Below are positions 27,951 through 35,549 of a DNA stretch of 64,000 nt, piece after piece. The position numbers and the translations under genes are program-made. Numbering within the stretch: position 1 is the stretch's first letter; each line of letters opens with the position of its first letter. The notes under the pieces were generated by a model, which had not been told where the DNA came from, did not search any database, and saw only the letters and a program-made list of their open reading frames with translations. Location: assembly GCF_022179065.1 (NCBI RefSeq), contig NZ_BPQD01000006.1, positions 62,001-126,000 on the forward strand, written 5' to 3'. The DNA is from Methylobacterium adhaesivum. Lineage in GTDB: Bacteria; Pseudomonadota; Alphaproteobacteria; Rhizobiales; Beijerinckiaceae.

Positions 27951-28330
27951 CGGCGTAATAGCCTTGGTGAATAGGCATCGCCGGGTGTCGATTCTACGCC
28001 GATGACGATGAATCACAAGGAGATCTTCGCCTGTCGAGCGTACGGCCATGACAAGGTTCTATCGTCCAACCCATTAACATTTGTGTAAAAAGGACAGACC
28101 CCAGACCGTCGATCGGTTTCGACTGATATCGGTGGGTCGGGCGGCGGATAGGGATCAGCCGACGGAGGTGATCCGGTCGCCGTAGCGGAGTCGAGCAGAG
28201 CGGTGTCGTTTCTCGACGCTTAAATGCTCAAGACAAAAAACCTCGAGGGTCACACAGCATCGTCGATAGGCTGTAACCGGGCGTTGCCCAAGACGAATGA
28301 GGGATATCCCGCCTCGTTACGGAGCACACG
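27951..28330. other. 380-bp divergent intergenic region
   Basis: Between the minus-strand DUF3095 gene and the plus-strand DUF1223 gene. It holds the CTGTAACC-N15-CGAA element for the plus strand (28271-28299). No copy of that element faces the DUF3095 gene. An AT-rich tract near 28068-28090 could carry the minus-strand promoter. No gene is seen. Confidence 0.4.
28271..28299 (+). promoter_or_regulatory. ECF-type promoter element before the DUF1223-nrsF-dsbD unit
   Basis: CTGTAACC (28271-28278), 15 bases, then CGAATG (28294-28299), 31 bases before the DUF1223 start. It matches the elements at 31796 and 33479, whose spacing is 16. The form resembles the Caulobacter SigF promoter (GTAACC-N16-CGAA) as I remember it. 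Confidence 0.65.
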
Positions 28331-29026
28331 ATGTCGTCCCGCCTCACATCCCTCATCATCGGCCTGATCCCGATCTTTCTCGTGTCCGAGCCCGTGATGG
28401 CGCGTCCCGTGGTGGTGGAGCTCTTCACATCGCAAGGGTGCTCGTCCTGCCCGCCGGCGGAGGTGCTGCTCGGCGAGTTGGCCGGGCGCGACGACCTCTT
28501 GCCACTGGGATTCCACGTCACCTATTGGGACGATCTCGGCTGGAAGGACACCGCTTCCTTCGAAGGCGCGACCGAGCGGCAGGCGGAGTATGCGGCGCGG
28601 CTCGGCGAGGGGAACTTCACGCCCCAGCTCGTGATCGACGGCCGCCGGAGCGTGGTGGGATCGCGCCGCACGGAAGCCGCCTCGGCCGTCGCGGCCGCCC
28701 GGGCCGAGATCGGCCTCGACACCGAAGTCGCCGTTGCGCGCCGGGACGGCCGCATCGCCGTGGCGGTCGGCTCCGGCAAGGGCAGCGGACGGGTGATCCT
28801 CGTCGGCTTCGACCACTCCGTGCGCACGCCCGTGGCACGGGGTGAGAACAGCGGGCGGACCCTCGTGCAGGCCAATGTCGTGCGCTCTCTGCGCACTCTT
28901 GGCACCTGGTCGGGAGAGCCGCTGCAGTTCAGCGAGGCGCTGCCGGCCGGGCAGGATGCCGCCGTGATCGTGCAGCGCTCGGACGGCCGCATTCTCGGAG
29001 CGGCACGCCTCTCGCCAGGGGCCTGA
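28331..29026 (+). CDS. Exported DUF1223 protein, thioredoxin-like
   Basis: 231 residues. Signal peptide about 1-24 (LIIGLIPIFLVSEPVMA). The mature N-terminus has VVVELFTSQGCSSCPPAE, a thioredoxin-fold region with a CSSC pair, then HVTYWDDLGWKD and FTPQLVIDGR, the DUF1223 hallmarks. Probably a periplasmic thiol protein. GGAG lies 6 bases before ATG 28331. First gene of an operon with an NrsF-type protein and a DsbD-like reductase, which could supply its electrons (inference). Confidence 0.9.
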   Translation: MSSRLTSLIIGLIPIFLVSEPVMARPVVVELFTSQGCSSCPPAEVLLGELAGRDDLLPLGFHVTYWDDLGWKDTASFEGATERQAEYAARLGEGNFTPQLVIDGRRSVVGSRRTEAASAVAAARAEIGLDTEVAVARRDGRIAVAVGSGKGSGRVILVGFDHSVRTPVARGENSGRTLVQANVVRSLRTLGTWSGEPLQFSEALPAGQDAAVIVQRSDGRILGAARLSPGA

Positions 29027-29029
29027 GGC

Positions 29030-29698
29030 ATGACCGCATGGAACGAGGAGCCGATCCCCGTGGCCTCGCGCCATATGCGCCTGATCGACGCGCTGGCCCG
29101 AGGTCTCGTTCCGGTCCGGCAAGTCAGCTCGCCGCTCCAACGAATGCTCGACTGGCTCCGCATCATCATTCTCCCCGGCGCCGGACTCGTCTTGGTTGCC
29201 CACCTCAAGGGGGCACTGGGTCGTCACGCCGTCGAACCGGAGTTCGTTCTGGCGGCCATCGGATCGGTCGCCACGGCCGTCACGGCGGCGGCGGCGGCAA
29301 TCCTGGCGATGTTTCCCGACCGTGATCCGCGTTGGGCCCTCCTGCCCGTGCCGAGCCTCACGCTCTGGATCGGGGCGAGCCTCTCGGGCGCCAGCGCGAA
29401 GCACGGAGCTCCGATGTCTCTCTCGGACGCCTGCACCTGTGTCGGCTTCATCCTGGGGCTCGGCGTTCCCTTCGCGCTGCTCCTGGCAACGAACCTCAAG
29501 GGCGGCTACGCCCTTTATCCATCCCTGAGCGGCGGCCTCGCCGGCCTTGCAGCAGCGTCTGCTGCAGCGTCGATCCTAGGCCTCTTCCACCCCTTCGCCA
29601 CGACGCTGAACGACCTCGCCCTGCACGCGCTCGCGATAGCATTGCTCTCAGGGGCCGGTGCTCGGTTGGGCCGGCCCTTCCTCGGCGGGCGCATGTGA
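29030..29698 (+). CDS. nrsF: NrsF/DUF1109-family membrane anti-sigma factor (first copy)
   Basis: 222 residues with about six membrane helices and few loops. The family signature is near the C-terminus (LFHPFATTLNDLALHALAIALL). NrsF proteins hold an ECF sigma factor at the membrane and release it on oxidative or heavy-metal stress. Unusually, this copy lies in a different operon from the sigma gene (32212), which has its own NrsF at 32795. It starts 3 bp after DUF1223 and ends 2 bp before the DsbD-like gene. Confidence 0.85.
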   Translation: MTAWNEEPIPVASRHMRLIDALARGLVPVRQVSSPLQRMLDWLRIIILPGAGLVLVAHLKGALGRHAVEPEFVLAAIGSVATAVTAAAAAILAMFPDRDPRWALLPVPSLTLWIGASLSGASAKHGAPMSLSDACTCVGFILGLGVPFALLLATNLKGGYALYPSLSGGLAGLAAASAAASILGLFHPFATTLNDLALHALAIALLSGAGARLGRPFLGGRM

Positions 29699-29700
29699 GA

Positions 29701-31794
29701 ATGGTCATGCTCGATGCGCTTCGGCGACGCCTGCTCGCATGCCTCGCCCTCTTCGTTCTCGGCGTCTTCCCGGTCTATGCGGCCTCAACCGCGTGGATCG
29801 GCGACGACAGGGCGGCGGTGCGGCTCGTGACGGCCACGGATGCCGCGAGCCACGGAACGCCCATCGAAGCGGGGCTCGAGTTCCGGTTCGGTGAGGGCTG
29901 GCATGGGGCATGGCGCAGCCCGGGCGATGCCGGCCTCGCCCCGACCTTCGACTGGAGCGGATCGGACGGTCTCCAGTTCGAATCCGTCGCCTGGCCGGCG
30001 CCGGTACGTCTCACCGTCGGCGATCTCCAGACCTTCGTCTATCAATCCGGCGTCGTCCTACCGCTCCGATTCCTACGACACGGCGATGGTGCCGCGCATC
30101 TTCGCCTGCACCTCGTGCATGCGGTCTGCGGCGAGGTCTGCGTGCCCTATCGCGCGACCCTCGAACTCACGCTGCCGGAGGGAACGGATCGCCCCTCGGC
30201 GGAAGCGGACCTGATCGGAGCCTGGCGCGCGCGCGTTCCTGGGCGACCAGAGACTGCCGACTTCGTCATCGCGGGGCAGGCACGCGAGGGACCGCCGCAC
30301 GACCGGCGCCTGGTCTTGCAGATGACCAGCGAACGCTGCCCCTTCGTGGCGCCCGATATGTTCGTCGAAGGACCGAAGGGCGCCGTGACGTCGCCGCCTG
30401 CGATAACCTTAACCGATGGCGGCCATGCGGCCCGGCTCGCCGTGAGGCTACCACCGGACCTTGCGGATGCCGCGCTCCGCGTCACCGTGGTGGATGACGG
30501 CCGCAGCGCTGAAGCGTCGGTTCCACACTTGGCCGGCATCATGTGGGGCGAGTGGCTGGCGATCCTGGCGACGGCCCTGCTCGGAGGTCTCGTTCTCAAC
30601 GCGATGCCCTGCGTCCTGCCCGTCCTGTCCCTCAAGGCATTCACCGTGATGCGGGCGGCCGGATCGGATCAGGGGCGCGTCCGGGCCGAACTCCTCGCCA
30701 CGGCGGCGGGCATTCTCGCGTCCTTCCTCGCCATCGCCGTGTTTCTGATCGCCCTGACGGCGTCGGGGGCCAGCGTCGGCTGGGGCGTCCAGTTCCAGGC
30801 GCCATGGTTTCTGGCCGGCATGGCCCTCCTTACGGTGCTGTTCGCCGCGAGCCTGTTCGAATGGATCACCATCGGGCTACCCGGTCCCCTTGCAGCCCTC
30901 GGATCCCTGCGCGGGACGGGTCATCTGTCGGAGGCCTTCCTCACCGGTGCCTTCGCCACCCTGCTGGCCACGCCATGTTCGGCCCCCTTTGTCGGAAGCG
31001 CGGTCGGTTTCGCGTTGACCCGGGGGAGTCTCGACATTCTCACGGTCTTCGCGGCGCTCGGGATCGGAATGGCGCTCCCCTTCGCGCTCCTCGCATTGAA
31101 CCCGGGCTGGACGCGCCATCTGCCGCGACCGGGTCCCTGGATGATCCGTCTTCGGAGCGGGTTCGGCCTTCTCCTCCTTGGAACGGCCGTATGGCTCATG
31201 ATGGTTTTCGCCGAGGTGGCCGGCATCCCTCGGGCAATGGGGTTGGCGGGCATCCTGGCCCTTCTTCTTGGTTGGCTCGCCCTGAGCCGAAGGAGTTTCG
31301 CCCCCGATCGTCGCCGAAGCCTCGTTGCGGCGTCCCTCGTCCTCGCGCTTGTCCCCGTCACGGTTTGGCCGTCCACCTCCGGAACGTCCCCGGCGGCTCG
31401 GACGGAGGACGGGCCTTGGCGCGCCTTCGCCCCTGAGGCGATCCCGGCCCTGGTGGCAGAGGGCAAAGTCGTCATCGTCGATGTTACGGCGGCGTGGTGC
31501 CTGACCTGCCGAATCAATGAGGTCACCACCCTTGATCGGGGCGAGATCCGCGCGCGCCTGTCGGCGCCCGATGCGGTCGCGATGCGCGCCGACTGGACCC
31601 AATCCGATCCAGCCATCCTCGCCTTCCTGCGCCACTTCGGTCGCTTCGGAATCCCGCTCGTGGCCGTCTACGGGCCCGGTCTGCCGCGCGGAGAGGCCCT
31701 GCCGGAATTGCTGACCCCGGCGATGATGCGGGCCGCACTCACTCGTGCGGAGCGCGGGAGGCGAGCGCAGAGCGAGCCAGAATTTTTGCGCTGA
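29701..31794 (+). CDS. DsbD/ScsB-like thiol:disulphide interchange protein
   Basis: 697 residues. Layout: signal peptide (about 1-25); periplasmic N-terminal domain with the pair HAVCGEVCVPY; a membrane domain of about eight helices that carries the electron-transfer cysteines in NAMPCVLP and ATPCSAPF; a C-terminal thioredoxin domain with WCLTC (Cys600, Cys603). Moves electrons from cytoplasmic thioredoxin to periplasmic thiol proteins. The long N-terminal domain points to the ScsB type. In this operon its likely clients are DUF1223 and the exported methionine sulfoxide reductases (inference). Start ATG 29701; ATG 29707 is also possible. Confidence 0.9.
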   Translation: MVMLDALRRRLLACLALFVLGVFPVYAASTAWIGDDRAAVRLVTATDAASHGTPIEAGLEFRFGEGWHGAWRSPGDAGLAPTFDWSGSDGLQFESVAWPAPVRLTVGDLQTFVYQSGVVLPLRFLRHGDGAAHLRLHLVHAVCGEVCVPYRATLELTLPEGTDRPSAEADLIGAWRARVPGRPETADFVIAGQAREGPPHDRRLVLQMTSERCPFVAPDMFVEGPKGAVTSPPAITLTDGGHAARLAVRLPPDLADAALRVTVVDDGRSAEASVPHLAGIMWGEWLAILATALLGGLVLNAMPCVLPVLSLKAFTVMRAAGSDQGRVRAELLATAAGILASFLAIAVFLIALTASGASVGWGVQFQAPWFLAGMALLTVLFAASLFEWITIGLPGPLAALGSLRGTGHLSEAFLTGAFATLLATPCSAPFVGSAVGFALTRGSLDILTVFAALGIGMALPFALLALNPGWTRHLPRPGPWMIRLRSGFGLLLLGTAVWLMMVFAEVAGIPRAMGLAGILALLLGWLALSRRSFAPDRRRSLVAASLVLALVPVTVWPSTSGTSPAARTEDGPWRAFAPEAIPALVAEGKVVIVDVTAAWCLTCRINEVTTLDRGEIRARLSAPDAVAMRADWTQSDPAILAFLRHFGRFGIPLVAVYGPGLPRGEALPELLTPAMMRAALTRAERGRRAQSEPEFLR

Positions 31795-31795
31795 C

Positions 31796-31825
31796 CTGTA
31801 ACCGTCGTGGACGCCCCTTCGAAAC
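31796..31825 (+). promoter_or_regulatory. ECF-type promoter element before the MXKDX-sigma-nrsF unit
   Basis: CTGTAACC (31796-31803), 16 bases, then CGAAAC (31820-31825), 52 bases before the MXKDX start at 31878. It begins one base after the DsbD stop. The sigma gene lies downstream in the same unit, so this would give positive autoregulation. Confidence 0.65.
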
Positions 31826-31877
31826 ACTGTTCAGTACCGCCAACATGTTCGGTACGCCCAAGAAGGATAAACTTATA

Positions 31878-32120
31878 ATGAGCACTGTCTTCCGCGTCGC
31901 CGCAGCCCTCGTCCTCGCCACCGCCGTCTCCGGTGCCCCGGCCTATGCGGTCGACTCCATGTCCAAGGACTCTATGTCTAAGGACTCCATGTCTAAGGAC
32001 GGTATGTCCAAAGACGGCATGAAGAAGGACACCATGGGCAAGGATTCTATGGCCAAGGACGGCATGAAAAAGGACACTATGGGCAAGGACGGGATGGCTA
32101 AGGATTCGATGAAGAAGTAG
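31878..32120 (+). CDS. Exported methionine-rich MXKDX-repeat protein
   Basis: 80 residues: a signal peptide of 24 (cut after APAYA) and a mature part of 56 that is one Val plus eleven perfect-length D-x-M-x-K pentapeptides. Each repeat holds one Met, so 11 of 56 residues can be oxidised. This is the pentapeptide MXKDX family; MrpX of Azospira, reported as a sacrificial hypochlorite scavenger recycled by YedY, is the closest functional parallel I know. AAGGA at 31863-31867 supports ATG 31878 over the earlier ATG 31845. It lies first in the sigma operon. Confidence 0.9.
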   Translation: MSTVFRVAAALVLATAVSGAPAYAVDSMSKDSMSKDSMSKDGMSKDGMKKDTMGKDSMAKDGMKKDTMGKDGMAKDSMKK

Positions 32121-32161
32121 GCTCGGCCGCAGGCGGACGGTGCGGGTCGGCCTTCCGAGCC
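32120..32161 (+). promoter_or_regulatory. Hairpin between MXKDX gene and sigma gene
   Basis: Outer arms GGCTCGG (32120-32126) and CCGAGCC (32155-32161) pair over 7 bp, and inner CCGCA/TGCGG can extend the stem. There is no T run. It begins at the last base of the MXKDX stop. It may protect the upstream message or reduce read-through so that the scavenger protein is made in excess of the sigma factor (inference). Confidence 0.35.
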
Positions 32162-32211
32162 GCCCGCTTCTGATTCCGGCTAATCCTGAAGCGTCCGGAA
32201 TTCCTGCTCCG

Positions 32212-32802
32212 ATGTCTCCTCGACCGACCCTGTTGCCCGGCGAAGCCTCGTTCTCCGTCGCGATGCAAGCAGCACAGGATGGGGATACGGCGGCCTACCG
32301 GGCGCTTCTACGGGATTGCGTCCCGATCATCGCGGCGATGGCACGGGCCAAGGGTGTCCGGGGCGCAGCGCTCGACGACGTGGTCCAGGACACCCTGCTC
32401 ACGGTGCATCGGGCGCGGGCGACCTACGATCCGGCCCGGCCGTTCCTGCCCTGGCTGCGCGCCATCACGCAACGGCGAGCCATCGACGCGCTGCGCCACA
32501 TGGGCCGTCGCCCGCGGGAGGTTCACGAGCCGCTCGCCTATGAGGCGCATGCGGATGAGGCTGCGATACCGGGCGATGACCTCGAACGTCGCGACCGCGC
32601 CGCGATCCTCGCTGCGGCTGTCGCGCATCTTCCGGACGGACAGCGGGAGGCGATCGAGCATATTGCCCTGCGCGAGCTTTCCCTGGAAGAAGCCTCCGCA
32701 CTCACCGGCCGGACCAAGGGAGCGCTCAAGGTCAATTTCCATCGCGGATTGAAGTCCCTCCGCACCCTTTTATCACCCCGTCACGAGGGCACGGATGTCT
32801 AA
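32212..32802 (+). CDS. ECF sigma factor (SigF-like, NrsF-partnered)
   Basis: 196 residues. Region 2 is at about 20-85 (VVQDTLLTVHRARATYDPARPFLPWLRAITQRRAIDALRH) and region 4 at about 130-185 (LPDGQREAIEHIALRELSLEEASALTGRTKGALKVNFHRGLKSLR). It directs RNA polymerase to stress promoters, most likely the CTGTAACC-N16-CGAA elements found in this window. I chose ATG 32212; the reading frame is open from 32140. It overlaps the NrsF start by 8 bp, the usual layout of a sigma and its anti-sigma. Confidence 0.92.
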   Translation: MSPRPTLLPGEASFSVAMQAAQDGDTAAYRALLRDCVPIIAAMARAKGVRGAALDDVVQDTLLTVHRARATYDPARPFLPWLRAITQRRAIDALRHMGRRPREVHEPLAYEAHADEAAIPGDDLERRDRAAILAAAVAHLPDGQREAIEHIALRELSLEEASALTGRTKGALKVNFHRGLKSLRTLLSPRHEGTDV

Positions 32803-33484
32803 CCACGACCCGCCCATCGACGACCTCGTCGAAGATCTCACTCGGTCGCTCACGCCGACGCGCCGACTGCCGGGACCGGGCCGCAGGGCCCTCGCCTGGT
32901 TCGGCGCAGTGCTCGTAGTCGGCCTCGTTCTCGTGCCGATGTCCGACGTCTCGGGGTTGCGGGAACGCCTCGGCGTGCCGGATCTGCAGTGGGCAGCCTT
33001 CGGCGCGATCCTGACGGCCTTTGCCGCCGCCCTCGCGGCTTTCCAGAGCAGCGTACCGGGGCGCAGCCCGGTTTGGTCATGGCTCCCGCTCCCTCCGCTT
33101 GTGATCTGGCTCGGTGCCAGTGGACTCGGCTGCATGCGGGGCTGGCTCGCGCCGGCCGCCAATATTGCCGGGCCGGAGGAGATGCGCGGCTGCTTCGTCT
33201 TCCTGATGGGGGTCTCGCTGCCGCTCTCGGTGCTTCTGGTGCTGATGCTGCGGCGGGCCTGCCCGCTGCGTCCCAATCTCACGGCGGCCCTCGCGGGCCT
33301 CGCGGCGGCCGCGGCCGCGGCGGCCTTGCTGGTGCCGTTCCACCCCCACGACGCCACCGCCACGGACCTGCTGATCCACTTCGTCGCCGTTCTCCTCGTC
33401 GTCGGCCTCAACGGTCTGTTCGGCGGCCGCCTCCTCGACGGCACGGCCGGGTCCTTGTCCCGGCGCCGCAAGGCCAGCCTGTAA
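32795..33484 (+). CDS. nrsF: NrsF/DUF1109-family membrane anti-sigma factor (second copy)
   Basis: 229 residues with about six membrane helices; the cytoplasmic N-terminus (MSNHDPPIDDLVEDLTRSLTPTR) is the expected sigma-binding end. The family signature is FHPHDATATDLLIHFVAV. The start overlaps the ECF sigma stop by 8 bp, so this is the cognate anti-sigma factor. The two NrsF copies in the window share the fold and signature but differ over most of their length. Its stop codon lies inside the next CTGTAACC promoter element. Confidence 0.9.
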   Translation: MSNHDPPIDDLVEDLTRSLTPTRRLPGPGRRALAWFGAVLVVGLVLVPMSDVSGLRERLGVPDLQWAAFGAILTAFAAALAAFQSSVPGRSPVWSWLPLPPLVIWLGASGLGCMRGWLAPAANIAGPEEMRGCFVFLMGVSLPLSVLLVLMLRRACPLRPNLTAALAGLAAAAAAAALLVPFHPHDATATDLLIHFVAVLLVVGLNGLFGGRLLDGTAGSLSRRRKASL

Positions 33485-33508
33485 CCGGCCCGATGCCGGC
33501 TGCGAATA
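33479..33508 (+). promoter_or_regulatory. ECF-type promoter element before the msrB-msrA-cytochrome-molybdoprotein unit
   Basis: CTGTAACC (33479-33486), 16 bases, then CGAATA (33503-33508). It overlaps the TAA stop of the second nrsF gene and lies 61 bases before msrB. Confidence 0.65.
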
Positions 33509-33534
33509 ACAGTCCAGAACCTCGGCCAAGAAAA

Positions 33535-33560
33535 TCGACCAAGGAACTCGACCAAGGAAC
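33535..33560 (+). repeat. Perfect 13-bp tandem repeat carrying the msrB ribosome site twice
   Basis: TCGACCAAGGAAC occurs at 33535-33547 and again directly at 33548-33560. Each copy holds an AAGGAA ribosome-binding sequence; the second lies 9 bases before the msrB ATG at 33569. Confidence 0.7.
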
Positions 33561-33568
33561 CCGGCATC

Positions 33569-34063
33569 ATGGACCGCAGACAATTCTTCACAGCCGGCGT
33601 CTCGGCCATCGGCGTCATGGCGGCCCTGCGCGTCGCCGGATTGCTCCCGGCCGACGACAGCGCGGCGGCCGAGACCTTCGCCGTCGTCAAGAGCGAGGCC
33701 GACTGGAAAGCGCAGCTGGGGTCCGCCGCCTACGCGGTCCTGCGCCGGCACGGGACCGAACGCGCCGGCTCGAGCCCCCTCAACGCCGAGAAGCGTGCCG
33801 GCCGGTTCGTTTGCGCCGGCTGCGATCAGCCGCTCTTCGCCGCCCGCGCGAAATTCGAGAGTGGAACCGGCTGGCCGAGCTTCACCGCGCCCCTCCCGGA
33901 CTCCGTGGGGACGCGGACGGATTCCGGCTTCGGCATGGACCGGACCGAAGTGCATTGCCGCCGCTGCGGCGGCCATCTCGGTCACGTCTTCACCGACGGA
34001 CCCGCCCCCACGGGGCTTCGCTACTGCATGAACGGCGTCGCGCTGCGCTTCGAGCCCGCCTGA
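33569..34063 (+). CDS. msrB: Exported methionine-R-sulfoxide reductase B
   Basis: 164 residues. An N-terminal signal (MDRRQFFTAGVSAIGVMAAL) resembles a Tat or signal-anchor sequence. Zinc cysteines are CAGC (82-85) and CRRC (130-133); the catalytic Cys153 lies in RYCMNGVALRF; GTGWPSF and GGHLGHVF are family motifs. Reduces R-methionine sulfoxide, here probably in the periplasm. First gene of the unit that also holds msrA, cytochrome b561 and the molybdoprotein, so both sulfoxide epimers can be repaired. Its resolving electrons may come from the DsbD-like protein (inference). Confidence 0.95.
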   Translation: MDRRQFFTAGVSAIGVMAALRVAGLLPADDSAAAETFAVVKSEADWKAQLGSAAYAVLRRHGTERAGSSPLNAEKRAGRFVCAGCDQPLFAARAKFESGTGWPSFTAPLPDSVGTRTDSGFGMDRTEVHCRRCGGHLGHVFTDGPAPTGLRYCMNGVALRFEPA

Positions 34064-34101
34064 CCGATCACGACGACCGTCCAACCCGAGGAGCGACCGC
34101 C

Positions 34102-34845
34102 ATGCCGCCGACCATCAGACCCGTGACCCGGGCACGTCGCACACGTCCGACCGTTGCCTTCGCTGGCGCCGTCCTGGCCCTGCTGGGCGTCGGTCTCGGG
34201 CTGACGATCGCATGGGCCGGCGCCGAGGAAGCGAGCCGGCGTCTGCCGGCCGCGGCGACACCGTCGCGGGAACCCGACCAGCTTCAGAGCGCGGTATTCG
34301 CCGGCGGATGCTTCTGGGGCGTCCAGGGCGTGTTCCAGAACATCCGCGGCGTGACGCAGGCCGTCTCGGGCTATGCCGGCGGAGATGGCGCGAGCGCGCA
34401 TTACGCCACCGTCTCCAGTGGGCGCACGCGACACGCCGAGGCGGTTCGGGTGACCTACGATCCGCGCGTGGTCTCCTACGACACCCTGCTCCGCGTCTTC
34501 TTCTCGGTCGCCCTCGATCCGACGCAAGTCGATCGGCAGGGGCCGGATCACGGCCCGCAATATCGCTCGGCGCTGTTTCCGAACAATGCCGAGCAGGCGA
34601 GGGTCGCACGGGCGTACATCGCCCAGCTCGACGCTGAAGGGACTTACGACGCGCCGATCGCGACCCGGATCGAGCCGGGGGCGTCGTTCTATCCGGCCGA
34701 GGCCTACCACCAGGACTTCATGGCCCTGCATCCGGCCCATCCGTATATCGTCGCCAACGACGCCGCGAAGGTGCGTGACTTGAAGCGCTTCTTTCCCGAA
34801 TTCACCGCGCCGGCTCCGATTCTGACCGACGGTGACCCCGCCTGA
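34102..34845 (+). CDS. msrA: Exported or anchored methionine-S-sulfoxide reductase A
   Basis: 247 residues. A basic start and one hydrophobic segment (about 18-39) act as signal peptide or anchor. The catalytic GGCFWGVQG holds Cys70; the rest covers the MsrA core (GYAGGDGASAHYATVSSGRTRHAEAV, YRSALFP, FYPAEAYHQDF). Reduces S-methionine sulfoxide. GAGGAG at 34089-34094 supports ATG 34102. 38 bp after msrB. An exported MsrA is less common than the cytoplasmic form and fits a cell-envelope repair role. Confidence 0.94.
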   Translation: MPPTIRPVTRARRTRPTVAFAGAVLALLGVGLGLTIAWAGAEEASRRLPAAATPSREPDQLQSAVFAGGCFWGVQGVFQNIRGVTQAVSGYAGGDGASAHYATVSSGRTRHAEAVRVTYDPRVVSYDTLLRVFFSVALDPTQVDRQGPDHGPQYRSALFPNNAEQARVARAYIAQLDAEGTYDAPIATRIEPGASFYPAEAYHQDFMALHPAHPYIVANDAAKVRDLKRFFPEFTAPAPILTDGDPA

Positions 34846-34904
34846 GGCGGGCACGCCCCGCGAGCCCGACACTCCGCACGCCAACACTCATCAGGACGGC
34901 TCCG

Positions 34905-35549
34905 ATGCATCCCCCTTCGCCGCGCGCCGCGCGCCCGATTCACCCCCTCGTCGTCCGGATCACCCATTGGGTGAACGCGCTGGCCATGCTCATCATGATC
35001 GCCAGCGGATGGCGCATCTACAACGCCTCGCCGATCTTCGGCGAATGGTCCTTCCCGAAGGCGATCACCCTGGGCGGCTGGCTCGGCGGCGCCCTGCAAT
35101 GGCACTTCGCCGGGATGTGGCTCCTCGTCGCCAACGGCCTCGTCTACCTGACCTATGGTCTGGCCTCGGGCCACCTGCGCCGGCGCCTCCTGCCCCTGCG
35201 GCCGCGCGAGATCGGGCGCGACTTCGTCGCGGCCCTGACGTTCCGCCTCCCCCACGACCCGGGAGTCTACAACGCCGTTCAGCGCCTTCTCTACGTCGTG
35301 GTCCTGCTCGTCGGGATCGTGATCGTGCTCTCCGGTCTGGCGATCTGGAAGCCGGTTCAGTTCGCCCCGCTGACGGCCGTCATGGGCGGCTACGATACGG
35401 CGCGAATCGTCCATTTTCTTGCCATGGCCGGCATCGTCAGCTTCGTGGCAGTGCACCTCGCCCTCGTGCTTCTGGTTCCCAAGACCCTGCCGACCATGAT
35501 CATCGGCCGGGAGATCCATTTCGGCCACGACCGCGCGGTGAAGCCATGA
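34905..35549 (+). CDS. Cytochrome b561-type membrane subunit
   Basis: 214 residues with four main membrane helices and heme histidines in RITHWVNALAM, WHFAGMW and IVHFLAMAGIVSFVAVHLAL. This is the Ni/Fe-hydrogenase/thiosulfate-reductase type b cytochrome that brings quinol electrons to a periplasmic partner. It is not a classical MsrQ (YedZ) but probably does that job for the molybdoprotein whose start overlaps its stop by 4 bp. It lies 59 bp after msrA. Confidence 0.88.
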   Translation: MHPPSPRAARPIHPLVVRITHWVNALAMLIMIASGWRIYNASPIFGEWSFPKAITLGGWLGGALQWHFAGMWLLVANGLVYLTYGLASGHLRRRLLPLRPREIGRDFVAALTFRLPHDPGVYNAVQRLLYVVVLLVGIVIVLSGLAIWKPVQFAPLTAVMGGYDTARIVHFLAMAGIVSFVAVHLALVLLVPKTLPTMIIGREIHFGHDRAVKP

